64,000 nucleotides of DNA from Pontibacillus sp. HMF3514 (GCF_009858175.1 NZ_CP047393.1:2294001-2358000); one strand, 5' to 3'. Shown: positions 1-9,199, counted from the first letter of the stretch. Translations and numbers: made by a program. The notes: generated by a model from the letters alone, not told the origin.

Positions 1-25
1 AATGGCATATGTATTCATGCCATTT
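1..25. other. short inverted repeat at window edge
   Basis: AATGGCAT pairs with ATGCCATT across an 8-base loop. It could be the terminator stem of a gene lying outside the window, but no U-tract is visible, so the role is open. No gene is seen in bases 1-116. Confidence 0.3.
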
Positions 26-116
26 ATTGCGACATTAGGCTCACCTATTAAACACCAATGAGAATATGTACAAAATATTTATTGAATTCCTTCCTGGCTA
101 TCTGTAGAAGTTATAA

Positions 117-154
117 AACAAGGCTTAGAGATTAAAATTCTCTAAGCCTAAAAA
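117..154 (-). terminator. intrinsic terminator downstream of the pseudouridine synthase gene
   Basis: AGGCTTAGAG pairs with CTCTAAGCCT around a short A/T loop. An A-rich stretch on the left gives a U-tract for minus-strand transcripts. It lies about 70 bases after the stop codon of the minus-strand gene. Confidence 0.7.
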
Positions 155-225
155 TTCGATTATATGTGAATACTATTGTGAAGCACTAGTATTTTTCTGG
201 CTTCTCTTTTTACTCAATTTTATAT

Positions 226-1128
226 TTAAAATTTCTCCAGAAACACATCAGGCACTTGTGATTCAAAGTGTAACATTTCATTTCGGGAAGGATGTTTAAA
301 CGTAATTTCTTTTGCATGGAGTCCTAAGCGACCTATCGAATTCCTTGTTGCTCCATACTTTTTATCTCCAACAATCGAATGGCCTATATCTTTCATATGC
401 ACGCGGATTTGATTCTTCCTTCCAGTTTCAAGGTTAAGCTTAACTAAGGAAAAGTTTTGGTTCGACTGCAACACTTTATAATGGGTGACAGCTTTTTTCC
501 CATCGTTTGGCTTCTTACTTGAATACATTACATGTGTTTTAGTCTCTTTTAACCAAGAGGTTATCACACCTTCAGATTTTTGTATGTTCCCTTCTACAAT
601 AGCTATATAAGTCCGTTCCTTTACCATGTCTTTCCATGAATTCTGTAGCTTGTTTTTCACCTGTTCTGATTTTGCAAAGATCATGACTCCCGATGTATCT
701 CGATCTAAACGATGAACAATAAATATGCGATTTTTAGGATGACTTGTTTTGACATATTCAGAAAGCTGGCGGTGAGCTGTTAAAGTTTTCTCTTTACCTG
801 AGGAAATAGATAAAAGACCTGAAACCTTTTCAACCACAATGATATCCATATCTTCATAAAGAATCATAAGTCCTCTCAATGAATGTTCAGAACGCACGTT
901 ATCTTTATATATTTCCACCACTTGCTCCTGTTGAAGTGGATAATTATGCTTCGTAACTACATTTCCTTCTATAACAACATTCCCACTAGTGAGAACAGAT
1001 TTAACAGCATTACGACTTAGGTGGGATAGAACCTTTTGTAAAAAAGGAAGCAAAGTCGTTGATTCTTTTACGATATATCGCTTAGCTCTTTGATTTTGAC
1101 ATCTTGTTACATTTCCCTTCTTTTTCAC
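226..1128 (-). CDS. RluA-family pseudouridine synthase
   Basis: Predicted to isomerise uridine to pseudouridine in structured RNA, probably rRNA, in the cytoplasm. An S4-like RNA-binding stretch lies at about residues 28-75. The catalytic motif HRLDRDTSG is near residue 140, with Asp142 the expected nucleophile. Downstream, ETGRKNQIRVHM and a GDKKYG motif complete the RluA fold. I chose the GTG at 1126-1128 (300 residues) because GGAGGT sits six bases before it. The ATG 19 codons upstream has no well-spaced ribosome binding site. Monocistronic. Substrate position cannot be read from sequence; a second, longer RluA-type enzyme lies at 11.8 kb. Confidence 0.88.
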   Translation of the reverse strand: MKKKGNVTRCQNQRAKRYIVKESTTLLPFLQKVLSHLSRNAVKSVLTSGNVVIEGNVVTKHNYPLQQEQVVEIYKDNVRSEHSLRGLMILYEDMDIIVVEKVSGLLSISSGKEKTLTAHRQLSEYVKTSHPKNRIFIVHRLDRDTSGVMIFAKSEQVKNKLQNSWKDMVKERTYIAIVEGNIQKSEGVITSWLKETKTHVMYSSKKPNDGKKAVTHYKVLQSNQNFSLVKLNLETGRKNQIRVHMKDIGHSIVGDKKYGATRNSIGRLGLHAKEITFKHPSRNEMLHFESQVPDVFLEKF

Positions 1129-1287
1129 ACCGTGACCTCCATTTATGACACTGTCACAAAAGTATTTTGATATTCTAATAGACATTTTCTCTCTTAAGAT
1201 TATACACTCCTTATTTTATTTATCTAGAAAAACCTAACCCTTTGATTACGGATGTAAAAATCTTAACATTCAACCCTCCATACAAAT

Positions 1288-1313
1288 GAATGAATATAAA
1301 TGTATATTAATTC
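1288..1313. promoter_or_regulatory. dyad resembling an ArgR/AhrC box upstream of the amino-acid transporter
   Basis: A 26-base near-palindrome (about 22 of 26 bases symmetric) begins GAATGAATATA and ends TATATTAATTC. Its two halves look like ARG boxes (TGAATAWWWATTCA type), and B. subtilis artPQR is arginine-related. This is only a candidate operator; the assignment to ArgR is inferred. Confidence 0.35.
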
Positions 1314-1408
1314 TTAATTAACCCCTTTAAATGAATAATTATGTGTGATAGCATTCTAGATACTAATAAAAATACATCAACACTTATAGTTATCAAGGAG
1401 GAAAAGTC

Positions 1409-2170
1409 ATGAACAACAAATTTGTAGTAAGCGTACTAATGATGATCTTATCGATTGGATTAATTGGGTGTAGTAATTCTTCAGCAACAGAGAATTCTGA
1501 GAAAACATTGGTTATGGGAACATCAGCAGATTTTGCTCCATTTGAATCTAGAAATGAATCTGGTGAAATCGTTGGATTCGATATTGATTTAGCTAATCAT
1601 ATTGCTGATGAGTTAGGTTATAACCTAGAAATTAAGGATATGAAATTTGACGGCTTAGTTGGAGCGCTTCAAACAGAGAAAGTAGATATGGTTCTAGCTG
1701 GAATGTCTGCTACAGAAAAACGTAGTCAAAACGTAGATTTTTCCACGCAATACAATCACTCAGGCGAAATGTTTATAACGAATAAAGATGCAAACATTGA
1801 ATCACTAGAACAACTAAAAGGAAAAACGGTGGGCGTACAGCTTGGAACTATTCAAGAAGAAGGTGCTAAGAAAATCCAGGAGAAAGTAGACTTTAAGATT
1901 AAGCGTGTAGATACCAGTTCAACACTAATTCAGGAATTAAAAACAAATCGCATTGATGTTGCTTACATGGACAAAGCGGCCGCTAAAGGATATATCAAGG
2001 AACAAAATCTTGGTGGTTTTGAAGATCCTACCTCTAGTTCACCAGGAATGGCTGTAGCATTTCCAAAAGGAAGTGACCTTAAAGAAGATGTAAATAAAGT
2101 TTTAAAAGAGATGAAAGAAAGCGGAAAGCTTGAAGAACTAAAAAAGAAATGGTTAGAAGAATCAAAGTAA
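1409..2170 (+). CDS. artP: amino-acid ABC transporter substrate-binding lipoprotein
   Basis: Extracytoplasmic receptor that captures a polar amino acid and hands it to the membrane permease. It has an N-terminal signal with lipobox LIGC (Cys at about residue 21), so it should be lipid-anchored outside the membrane. The mature part is a family 3 solute-binding protein, seen in GFDIDLANHIADELGY and KGKTVGVQLGTIQEE. The length of 253 residues is usual. AAGGAGG precedes the ATG. It is first of three genes in the order receptor-permease-ATPase, as in B. subtilis artPQR. Arginine is the most likely ligand by similarity, but other polar amino acids are possible. Confidence 0.85.
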   Translation: MNNKFVVSVLMMILSIGLIGCSNSSATENSEKTLVMGTSADFAPFESRNESGEIVGFDIDLANHIADELGYNLEIKDMKFDGLVGALQTEKVDMVLAGMSATEKRSQNVDFSTQYNHSGEMFITNKDANIESLEQLKGKTVGVQLGTIQEEGAKKIQEKVDFKIKRVDTSSTLIQELKTNRIDVAYMDKAAAKGYIKEQNLGGFEDPTSSSPGMAVAFPKGSDLKEDVNKVLKEMKESGKLEELKKKWLEESK

Positions 2171-2205
2171 ACCATAACATCAAGATTTAGAAATGAGGTG
2201 AAGGC

Positions 2206-2865
2206 ATGAATTTGGATTTTACCCAAATCGTGCCTTATATCCCTTTTATGCTAAAAGGGATATGGGTAACGTTAAAATTTGTAAGTGTGTCAATAGTGTT
2301 TGGATTTTTCTTAGGAACATTGTTAGCTTTATTAAAAATTAGTCGAGTAAAACTATTTAATTGGTTTGCTGATGCATATACATCAGTATTTCGCGGAACA
2401 CCGTTAATTTTGCAACTTATGATTATTTATTTTGCTATCCCGCAATTAACAGGGTATAATATTCCACCATTTTTAGCTGCTGTATTAGCATTTGGTTTAA
2501 ATTCATCCGCCTATATCTCTGAGATCATTCGAGCTGGAATTCAAGCTGTTGAGAAAGGCCAAACTGAAGCCGCTCAAGCCCTTGGAGTTCCCTATCGTCC
2601 GATGATGAAAGACTTGATTTTACCGCAAGCATTAAAAAACATATTACCAGCATTAATGAATGAATTTATCACACTAACAAAAGAATCTGCCATTGTTTCA
2701 ACGATCAGCTACTTAGACCTCATGCGTCGTGCACAAGTTGTAGGATCTGATATTTATCGAAACTTTGAACCGCTTTTATTTGTTGGACTCATTTATTATC
2801 TACTCGTAATGGGATTAACGATGCTTGGTAAGCTAGTAGAAAGGAGGTTGCGCTACAGTGATTAA
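2206..2865 (+). CDS. artQ: amino-acid ABC transporter permease
   Basis: Membrane permease of the HisM/ArtQ type, forming the channel for the amino acid delivered by the upstream receptor. There are about five hydrophobic segments over 219 residues. The EAA loop that contacts the ATPase is seen around residues 120-140 ([25 protein letters not shown]). GAGGTG precedes the ATG at 2206. The 3' end overlaps the ATPase gene by eight bases, consistent with translational coupling. Confidence 0.88.
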   Translation: MNLDFTQIVPYIPFMLKGIWVTLKFVSVSIVFGFFLGTLLALLKISRVKLFNWFADAYTSVFRGTPLILQLMIIYFAIPQLTGYNIPPFLAAVLAFGLNSSAYISEIIRAGIQAVEKGQTEAAQALGVPYRPMMKDLILPQALKNILPALMNEFITLTKESAIVSTISYLDLMRRAQVVGSDIYRNFEPLLFVGLIYYLLVMGLTMLGKLVERRLRYSD

Positions 2866-3580
2866 AGTTGAAGAGCTTTCAAAAACATTTGGGAAATCTG
2901 AAGTACTGAGTGATATTACTACGCAGGTGAATCAAGGTGAAGTGGTTTCCATTGTAGGCCCTTCAGGTTCAGGGAAGTCTACGTTTCTTCGTTGCTTAAA
3001 TCTTTTAGAAACACCATCTAAAGGAAGTGTTTGGGTACATGATTACGAGATTACAAACCCGAAAACCAATATTCTTAAGGTAAGAGAACATATTGGAATG
3101 GTGTTTCAACATTTTCATTTGTTTCCGCATTTAACTGTTTTAGATAATATCACATATGCTCCTAAACAAGTAAAAAGCATATCAGCTAATGAAGCTGAGA
3201 CAAAAGCAAAGTCACTCCTTGAAAAAGTTGGATTAACTGACAAAGCAAATGCCTATCCGAATAGCTTATCAGGAGGACAAAAACAACGTGTTGCCATTGC
3301 ACGTGCACTAGCGATGGAACCTGAAATCATGTTATTTGATGAACCAACATCCGCTCTGGATCCAGAAATGGTTAATGAGGTACTCGATGTTATGAAAGAC
3401 TTGGCTAAGTCTGGAATGACAATGGCTGTTGTAACCCACGAAATGGGGTTTGCAAAAGAAGTGGCTGACCGTGTTCTCTTCTTAGACCATGGTAAATTGG
3501 TTGAGGACTCCCCACCATCCACATTTTTCAGTAAACCAGAGACCCAAAGAGCACAGGAATTCTTGGAAAAGATTTTGTAA
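2858..3580 (+). CDS. artR: amino-acid ABC transporter ATP-binding protein
   Basis: ATPase that powers the preceding permease. Walker A is GPSGSGKST (residues 34-42), the signature motif is LSGGQKQR, and Walker B is IMLFDEP followed by TSALDPE. A switch histidine lies in VVTHEMGFA. The length of 240 residues is typical of polar amino-acid transporter ATPases. The start is GTG at 2858, with AAGGAGG ten bases upstream inside the permease gene. It is the last gene of the operon and is followed by a strong hairpin. Confidence 0.9.
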   Translation: MIKVEELSKTFGKSEVLSDITTQVNQGEVVSIVGPSGSGKSTFLRCLNLLETPSKGSVWVHDYEITNPKTNILKVREHIGMVFQHFHLFPHLTVLDNITYAPKQVKSISANEAETKAKSLLEKVGLTDKANAYPNSLSGGQKQRVAIARALAMEPEIMLFDEPTSALDPEMVNEVLDVMKDLAKSGMTMAVVTHEMGFAKEVADRVLFLDHGKLVEDSPPSTFFSKPETQRAQEFLEKIL

Positions 3581-3648
3581 AATAGCTTTAACGACATCAA
3601 ATCTGTTACAGGCAAAAGGATTTGATGTTCGTAAAAGCTATTTTTTTA
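3581..3648 (+). terminator. intrinsic terminator of the artPQR-type operon
   Basis: AATAGCTTT and ACATCAAATC pair with GATTTGATGT and AAAGCTATT, followed by seven T. It begins right after the ATPase stop codon. Confidence 0.85.
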
Positions 3649-3822
3649 CTTCAATCAATTTTCCTTCCACACTCCACATTGTAACCCTATAACTTTCCTC
3701 AACCTGCATATGAAAGCTCTTAAGGTAAAACCTATATACAACGTTCTCCAAATAAAGGATGTTACACCATATGGTTTGCGTGGTATTAAATAGTAAGTTA
3801 AGACGATGTAGGAGGAAAGCTT

Positions 3823-4893
3823 ATGTGGATCAAACATCCTTATTTTAAATACGTTACAGGAACTATTCTGTTTTTAATCCTTATTTACTTCTTGAATTTA
3901 TTAGATATCTTAGCACCATTTAAGATAGCCATTAGCACGTTATTCTTTCCTGTCTTAATTGCTGGATTTTTGTATTACATACTTAAACCGATTGTTCGTC
4001 TTATTCGAAAAATAAAATTCATCCCTGAAGAGGTTGCTATTTTATCCGTGTTCGCAGCTATTGCAGGTCTTCTATTTATATCCGGAAAATTATTTGCACA
4101 AAAAATCAGTACCCAATTCTCTGATATTACACAAAAGCTTCCTAAACAATTAAAAGAAACAGCAAATAAGGCCCAGGAAACGATTGAGAAGCATGATATG
4201 GGAATGTTGTCTGTCAATCAGCTCCGCCAAGAAGCTAGCTCTTACTTAAGTGGAATTACTCAAAACCTAGGAGAAAATATTAGCCAAATTGCTTCTGCTT
4301 TGACTGGAGCTACTACAGTTCTAGTAGTTGTGCCATTTGTTTTATTTTATTTTCTTAAAGATGATAACCGCTTCATTCCTTTTATTCTAAATTTCGTCCC
4401 CAAAAAGTACCAAGATGAAGGGGCTAAAGTATTTCATGATATAAGTGTGAAACTATCAGGATACATCATTGGACAAATTACAGTGGCTGTAGTTGATGGT
4501 GTTCTGATGTATATTGGTTATGCGATTATAGGACTACCTTATGCTTTATTACTAGCCATATTTGTAATGGTCACAGCAGTCGTCCCGTTTTTTGGTCCAA
4601 TCCTTGGAGTGCTCCCAGCACTAGTTGTTGCTTTAACACAACAACCAGCTATGCTCCTTTTTGTTCTGATTACATTGGTTATCGTTCAGCAAATAGAAGG
4701 TAATTTAGTCGCACCTCTGGTATTAGGAAACAAGCTAAATATCCATCCACTAACGATTATTCTCCTTCTATTAGTAGCTGCAGCCCTTTATAAATTTATC
4801 GGAATGCTCATTGCAATACCGCTATATGCAGTTGTTAAAGTTACAGTGTTGGATTTATATCAATTCTATAAAAGGCATAAAAAAACAGCTTAA
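3823..4893 (+). CDS. AI-2E family (DUF20) membrane transporter
   Basis: A 356-residue polytopic membrane protein of the AI-2E exporter family. It has two hydrophobic segments near the N terminus and a soluble amphipathic region at about residues 90-150 (QKISTQFSDITQKLPKQLKE). At least four further membrane helices follow, with the family-typical stretch VVPFFGPILGVLPALVVAL. Members have been linked to AI-2 export or Na+/H+ exchange, and this sequence does not tell which. AGGAGG precedes the ATG. It stands alone. Confidence 0.85.
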   Translation: MWIKHPYFKYVTGTILFLILIYFLNLLDILAPFKIAISTLFFPVLIAGFLYYILKPIVRLIRKIKFIPEEVAILSVFAAIAGLLFISGKLFAQKISTQFSDITQKLPKQLKETANKAQETIEKHDMGMLSVNQLRQEASSYLSGITQNLGENISQIASALTGATTVLVVVPFVLFYFLKDDNRFIPFILNFVPKKYQDEGAKVFHDISVKLSGYIIGQITVAVVDGVLMYIGYAIIGLPYALLLAIFVMVTAVVPFFGPILGVLPALVVALTQQPAMLLFVLITLVIVQQIEGNLVAPLVLGNKLNIHPLTIILLLLVAAALYKFIGMLIAIPLYAVVKVTVLDLYQFYKRHKKTA

Positions 4894-4924
4894 CCTTAGG
4901 CTCTCATTCTGGAGGTGGTTCAGG

Positions 4925-5005
4925 ATGGGAGTTTCTTTATACGTTTATCTCATTTTAAAAAAACTATTGTTGTTTTACAGATCATGCATTAGCTTCTCTA
5001 AATAA
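4925..5005 (+). CDS. possible 26-residue membrane peptide
   Basis: A short ORF (MGVSLYVYLILKKLLLFYR and a few more residues) starts nine bases after GGAGG. It is hydrophobic with lysines. No family is recognised and there is no comparative evidence, so it may be a chance ORF in the gap before the TerC gene. No Mn riboswitch of the yybP-ykoY type is recognisable in that gap. Confidence 0.2.
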   Translation: MGVSLYVYLILKKLLLFYRSCISFSK

Positions 5006-5176
5006 AGAAACAATAAGTTATAACTTGGAAAAATACATTGCGGATTGATTTAATGAGTTTGTTGTAAATTATAGAAAGGTATAAATGATCGTAGTAACTT
5101 TACTAAAAGATGACCCATCATTTAAAAAATCTCAAGACACTAGTTACTGTTTGTTGTATAGAAAGGAGAATCATGG

Positions 5177-5947
5177 TTGGAGTCAATCTGGTTAGAATAC
5201 GGGTGGACTTTATTAATTCTAATAGGACTAGAAGGTTTATTATCAGCAGATAATGCGCTAGTTCTAGCGGTGATTGCCAAGCACTTACCCGACGAAGAAA
5301 AAGAAAAAGCAATTAAATATGGAATCTTTATGGCATTTGGTTTTCGGTTTGTTGCTCTTTTTGCGATTTCGTTTATCGCAAATATATGGCAAATACAAGC
5401 TATTGGAGCCGCTTACCTTCTTTACTTAGGTTTAAAGCATGTCATAAAGGCGAAGTTTGGTAAAGAAAATGAAAACATTGAAAACGAAGTGGAAGAAGAA
5501 GCTGCTGGAAAAGGCTTTTGGCCAACAGTAGGTAAAATCGGACTAGCTGATCTTGCTTTTGCAATTGACTCCATTCTCGCTGCTGTCGCCCTTGCACTCG
5601 GTCTTCCAGATTCCCCAATCGGAGATTTCGGTGGCATGGATGGCGGTAAATTTATTGTCGTTGTCCTCGGTGGAATCGCAGGCCTTATTTTAATCAAATA
5701 TGCTGCAACTTGGTTTGTGAAGTTACTTGAAAAGCGCCCAGCGTTAGAAACAACAGCTTATGCGATTGTCGCCTGGGTCGGAGTTAAGTTAGCTGTCATT
5801 ACGCTTGCCCATGACGATATCGGAGTCTTAGATCACGACTTCCCTCACAGTACATTTTGGACTCTGACTTTCTACGGGGTACTAGTGGCTATCGCATTAA
5901 TTGGATGGTTTTCACCTGGCAAGAAATCATCTGAAGAAAAATTATAG
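5177..5947 (+). CDS. TerC family membrane protein, likely Mn2+ exporter
   Basis: A 256-residue integral membrane protein of the TerC/YkoY family, which exports Mn2+ and in B. subtilis supplies metal to secreted enzymes. It has about seven hydrophobic segments with the family acidic motifs EGLLSADNALV (near residue 20) and LADLAFAIDSILAA (near residue 120). The start is TTG at 5177 with AAAGGAG eight bases upstream. An ATG at 5173 is in another frame. It is followed by its own terminator. Metal specificity is inferred from family knowledge. Confidence 0.85.
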   Translation: MESIWLEYGWTLLILIGLEGLLSADNALVLAVIAKHLPDEEKEKAIKYGIFMAFGFRFVALFAISFIANIWQIQAIGAAYLLYLGLKHVIKAKFGKENENIENEVEEEAAGKGFWPTVGKIGLADLAFAIDSILAAVALALGLPDSPIGDFGGMDGGKFIVVVLGGIAGLILIKYAATWFVKLLEKRPALETTAYAIVAWVGVKLAVITLAHDDIGVLDHDFPHSTFWTLTFYGVLVAIALIGWFSPGKKSSEEKL

Positions 5948-5967
5948 CTGAGATAAAAGAACGTAAG

Positions 5968-6002
5968 AAAAGATCTCTGCAAACAATGTAGAGATCTTTT
6001 TA
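5968..6002 (+). terminator. intrinsic terminator after the TerC gene
   Basis: AAAAGATCTCT pairs with AGAGATCTTTT over an 11-base loop, and T follows. It starts about 20 bases after the stop codon. Confidence 0.85.
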
Positions 6003-6013
6003 TAGTTGATAAC

Positions 6014-6238
6014 CTATGTATGAACAATACTTCCTTGAAACATATAAGGAACAGATTCACGCTTGAATAACAAACCTTCCATATCACTAGGAATGCGCAT
6101 ATGCTGTTCCGCTTCTTTAGCATCCATCCATAACACTTCCTGTATTTCTTCAGGATATGTAATCGTAATATCCCCACAAATAATTTTTCCTAGAAATGTG
6201 AAAAAGACAGCATGATCCCCTTTCCTTAAGAAGATACA
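6014..6238 (-). pseudogene. 3' remnant of a NUDIX hydrolase gene
   Basis: The minus strand reads about 74 residues. They begin CIFLRKGDHAVFFTF, contain PEEIQEVLWMD (typical of the C-terminal half of NUDIX proteins) and end in GSIVHT and TAG. The Nudix box and N-terminal half are missing. A TAG lies immediately upstream of the first residue, and no start codon with a ribosome binding site is present. It is squeezed between two terminators. I read it as a deletion remnant, not an expressed small protein. Confidence 0.65.
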
Positions 6239-6241
6239 CTA

Positions 6242-6284
6242 AAAAAAAAAGCACAACAGCGGATAGGATCTACTCATTGTGCCA
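6242..6284 (-). terminator. intrinsic terminator of the ACT/UPF0210 operon
   Basis: On the minus strand GCACAA pairs with TTGTGC over a 20-base loop and is followed by ten T. The stem is short but the U-tract is strong, and it lies 40 bases after the UPF0210 stop codon. Confidence 0.65.
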
Positions 6285-6323
6285 TTAGCTTATTTGTTTT
6301 AAGCAAAAGAACCGCTCCGTACT

Positions 6324-7697
6324 CTAGTTGATGAGAGCTTGGAGAGGAGCTGGTATGCGTCCGCCACGGTTGATGAACTGGCCGGAGCCATATGGATTCA
6401 CACCCATAACAGGTGCGCGACCTAGAAGTCCACCAAATTCAACAATTTCCCCTTCTTCTTTATCTGGAACAGGAATGACGCGAACTGCGGTTGTTTTTTT
6501 GTTAATCATACCGATGGCTGCCTCATCAGCAATCATACCTGCAATAGTAGTAGCAGGTGCATCGCCTGAGATTGCAATCATATCTAAGCCGACAGAGCAT
6601 ACACATGTCATCGCTTCTAGTTTTGATAACGATAATGCACCATCAGAAACCCCTTTTATCATCCCGTTATCTTCACTAACAGGTATGAAAGCTCCACTTA
6701 AACCACCGACATATTCACTTGCCATCGCTCCGCCTTTTTTCACAGCATCATTCATCAGTGCTAGGGCTGCGATCGTTCCATGTGTACCGACCCGTTCAAG
6801 TCCTATTTCTTCTAAAATTTCAGCAACGCTATCGTTTAATGCATTTGTCGGCGCTAAGGATAAGTCCATTATGCCAAAAGGAACACCGATACGTTCTGCG
6901 ACAACACGTCCCAGAAACTCTCCCGCACGAGTAATTTTAAAGACTGTGTTCTTAATGACGCTAGATACAGAACCAAGGTCTGCGCCCTGATCTGGATGAC
7001 GTTTTAATGCGTTTAACACAACGCCCGGCCCACTTACACCGACATTAAGTACAGCTTCACCTTCACCAGTACCATGGAAAGCTCCTGCCATAAATGGGTT
7101 GTCTTCTACGGGGTTAGCGAAAACGACTAGCTTCGCACACGCAAGACCGTTTTGATCACGAGTCTTTTCAGAGGCCTCTTTAATCACTTCCCCCATTTGT
7201 TTTACTGCATCCATATTAATACCTGTTTTTGTTGTTGCAACGGAAACAGAAGCACATACCCGTTCAGTTACACTTAAGGCTTCAGGTAAAGCATTTATTA
7301 GAGTTTGTTCTCCCTTGGTAACCCCTTTATGTACTAAAGCTGAATATCCACCAATAAAATCAACACCCAGATCTTTTGCAGCTTGATCTAATGTTTTTGC
7401 TAGTGCTATAGCTTGTTCCACAGTGGCTTGGCCAAGAAGCTCAGCAATAGGGGTTACAGAAATTCGCTTATTAATAATAGGAATGCCATATTCTTTTTCA
7501 ACGGATTCCGCCACTCCTGTTAAATTCTTAGCATATTGAATAATTTTTTCATAGACTCGTTCTTGCATTTGCTCAAAGTTCGGATCCGTGCAATCGCGTA
7601 GGTTAATACCAATCGTGACCGTACGGATATCAAGGTTTTCCATTTGAACCATTCGGATTGTTTCTGTCATTTCATGTAAACCAATATTTCTACTCAT
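6324..7697 (-). CDS. UPF0210 (PFL-like, DUF711) family protein
   Basis: A 457-residue cytoplasmic protein of the UPF0210 family, whose structure resembles pyruvate formate-lyase but whose reaction is unknown. Family-typical stretches are [25 protein letters not shown] near the N terminus (quoted only in part), [21 protein letters not shown] in the middle and [13 protein letters not shown] near the C terminus. AAGGAGG precedes the ATG. It lies 12 bases downstream of an ACT-domain gene, an arrangement conserved in many Firmicutes, and shares its glycine riboswitch. That suggests a role in glycine or one-carbon balance, which is inference. Confidence 0.88.
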   Translation of the reverse strand: MSRNIGLHEMTETIRMVQMENLDIRTVTIGINLRDCTDPNFEQMQERVYEKIIQYAKNLTGVAESVEKEYGIPIINKRISVTPIAELLGQATVEQAIALAKTLDQAAKDLGVDFIGGYSALVHKGVTKGEQTLINALPEALSVTERVCASVSVATTKTGINMDAVKQMGEVIKEASEKTRDQNGLACAKLVVFANPVEDNPFMAGAFHGTGEGEAVLNVGVSGPGVVLNALKRHPDQGADLGSVSSVIKNTVFKITRAGEFLGRVVAERIGVPFGIMDLSLAPTNALNDSVAEILEEIGLERVGTHGTIAALALMNDAVKKGGAMASEYVGGLSGAFIPVSEDNGMIKGVSDGALSLSKLEAMTCVCSVGLDMIAISGDAPATTIAGMIADEAAIGMINKKTTAVRVIPVPDKEEGEIVEFGGLLGRAPVMGVNPYGSGQFINRGGRIPAPLQALIN

Positions 7698-7709
7698 AAT
7701 GGTACCTCC

Positions 7710-7985
7710 TTAAATACGATGCATTGCTTGGAAAACATCTTCAAGTTGTAGGTTAATTTTTAGTCCCATTTCGTCACCAACAGTCTGAAGCTTATGTCGA
7801 ATGTCATCCAACTGTTCGTTGTCGGAAACATCTATAATCATCATCATCGTAAAAAACTCTTCTAAAATGGTTTGACTAATATCAAGTACGTTAATTTCTT
7901 CACTTGCTAACACGTTGGTCACCTTAGCAATGATCCCAACCTGGTCTTGACCAATAACACTAACGATTGCGCGTCTATTTTGCAT
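7710..7985 (-). CDS. UPF0237 ACT-domain protein
   Basis: A 91-residue single ACT domain related to GcvR-type sensors of amino acids. The glycine-binding type turn is seen in SVIGQDQVGIIAKVTNVL, followed by the ACT second half FFTMMMIIDVSD. I chose the ATG at 7985, three codons inside a GTG alternative, because AGAGGTGG is well spaced before it and the length matches the family's 90 residues. It is the first gene of a two-gene operon with UPF0210, and the leader carries a glycine riboswitch. It may sense glycine directly; this is not shown. Confidence 0.85.
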   Translation of the reverse strand: MQNRRAIVSVIGQDQVGIIAKVTNVLASEEINVLDISQTILEEFFTMMMIIDVSDNEQLDDIRHKLQTVGDEMGLKINLQLEDVFQAMHRI

Positions 7986-8061
7986 GTTGTCCACCTCTTC
8001 TGTTCGTTAAAGTATGTTGGGTTTATAAGCCAATCATTATTGTTATTAGCAAAAAAAGCCA

Positions 8062-8093
8062 ATAAAAAAAGATTGGACCGTATCCAATCTCAG
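8062..8093 (-). terminator. regulatory terminator of the glycine riboswitch
   Basis: On the minus strand AGATTGGA pairs with TCCAATCT over TACGG, followed by seven T. It lies between the glycine aptamer and the ACT gene and is therefore the likely expression platform. A second small hairpin (AACACA with TGTGTT, 8105-8126) lies between aptamer and terminator and may take part in the switch. Confidence 0.75.
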
Positions 8094-8129
8094 CAAAAAC
8101 GTTTAACACAAGTGAATAAATGTGTTAGA

Positions 8130-8200
8130 ACGATTCTGTCCATTTGCCTGAGATTGTGAACCCTTCGGCGCTACATAATGTAGTCTCTCCAGAATGTGCT
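8130..8200 (-). promoter_or_regulatory. glycine riboswitch aptamer (single)
   Basis: Read on the minus strand, the segment contains GGAGAGAC, a hairpin arm, GCGCCGAAGGG, and then CTCAGGCAAATGGACAGAA. These are the conserved blocks of the gcvT-type glycine aptamer. TTCTG and CAGAA at its edges pair as P1. Only one aptamer is visible; the usual tandem partner is not seen on either side. It sits about 145 bases upstream of the ACT-domain start and before an intrinsic terminator, so glycine should control read-through into the ACT/UPF0210 operon. Confidence 0.85.
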
Positions 8201-8395
8201 CCAGTTATAGTGTTACCCATAACCTTCATCGCATTTATATTTTTGTTTTAAGTAGCTGTTCAATAAGTCCGATAAAATATTTGTCGTACTTTCTTTATCT
8301 ACTAATAGAAAATAGCATAACAGTGAGGCGGGAATTTGGTCAACTATTTTTTCGTGTAAGCTCTATCTATTTCTTCTTCCCATAGTATGAAAATA

Positions 8396-9199
8396 TCACG
8401 ATTCAATCTCTTGTTTGGCTAACTCAACATTTGAATCATGAATACTTTTCATGCCTTCAAAAAATGTGTACTTTTGAGATAGCTCATCCACTAACTCTTG
8501 TTTCTTTGATAAAAGGTTTTGCAGATAATACTGTGAAAAAACCAGCCTATCCCTCATCTCTTGTTGATCATCTGTTGTGTACCCATGACCTGGAATCTGT
8601 ACAGTAATATCGTAATTTTGATATACATACGCTGCTTTCTTAATTGTATCTACATAGTCCTTATAGCTGCTAAAAATGAATGGAAACTCCACATCTGATA
8701 AGTAATCTCCAGATAGGAAAATTCCATAAGGTTCAACAACGGTAAATAGACTATCATTAGTATGGCCTGGGGCTTTGTAAAAGTTTAATGTAACGTCTTC
8801 TAATTCAAGCTTTTGTCCATCTTCTGATATGACAAAATCCACTGATGGATAGGTATGTAGATAAGATCGTTGTAGATAGTATTTTTGATCAAAATCATGG
8901 TTTTGTTTTATGATCTCTTGTTTATGAGGGTTTGCATCAAATTCTTCAGAAGCAATCACTTTGGCTTCAGGGAACGCTCCTGCACCAATGATGTGATCAA
9001 AATCACTATGGGTATAAATAATATAAAGATCTCTGCTTCCTTTATTCTGTGTAACATATTGTTGTATGGTTTCCACCTCTTCAGGTAGCCAGTTCGGATC
9101 TGTCACAATCATGGTCTTTTTGGTTTCAATAATCGCTGAAGTTGTTTTGTATAATGCACTTTGAAATACGGTTATGTTGTTTGTTTTGTATTGTAGCAC
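8396..9199 (-). CDS. MBL-fold metallo-hydrolase
   Basis: A 267-residue metallo-beta-lactamase-fold hydrolase. The metal-binding HxHxDH-type motif appears as THSDFDH near residue 64. Further ligands are the histidine in APGHTNDS and the aspartate in LSGDYL, with IPGHGYTT near the end. The substrate is unknown. The start is GTG with AGAGG eight bases upstream. It is monocistronic, and the roughly 200 bases between it and the riboswitch hold no gene. Confidence 0.8.
   Translation of the reverse strand: MLQYKTNNITVFQSALYKTTSAIIETKKTMIVTDPNWLPEEVETIQQYVTQNKGSRDLYIIYTHSDFDHIIGAGAFPEAKVIASEEFDANPHKQEIIKQNHDFDQKYYLQRSYLHTYPSVDFVISEDGQKLELEDVTLNFYKAPGHTNDSLFTVVEPYGIFLSGDYLSDVEFPFIFSSYKDYVDTIKKAAYVYQNYDITVQIPGHGYTTDDQQEMRDRLVFSQYYLQNLLSKKQELVDELSQKYTFFEGMKSIHDSNVELAKQEIES

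Noticed and set aside
1963-2226. 87-codon minus-strand ORF over the artP 3' end
   Set aside because: It overlaps two real genes and its sequence is the Ser/Phe-rich shadow typical of antisense frames.
4894-5176. Mn2+ (yybP-ykoY) riboswitch upstream of the TerC gene
   Set aside because: TerC genes often carry one, but the conserved blocks are not present in this gap.
5872-6177. 101-codon minus-strand ORF after the TerC gene
   Set aside because: The NUDIX remnant is read in another frame of the same strand. This ORF overlaps the TerC gene and has no family-like sequence.
6328-6990. 220-codon plus-strand ORF opposite the UPF0210 gene
   Set aside because: It is the antisense shadow of a well-supported coding gene, rich in Pro/Ser/Arg, and without a start signal.
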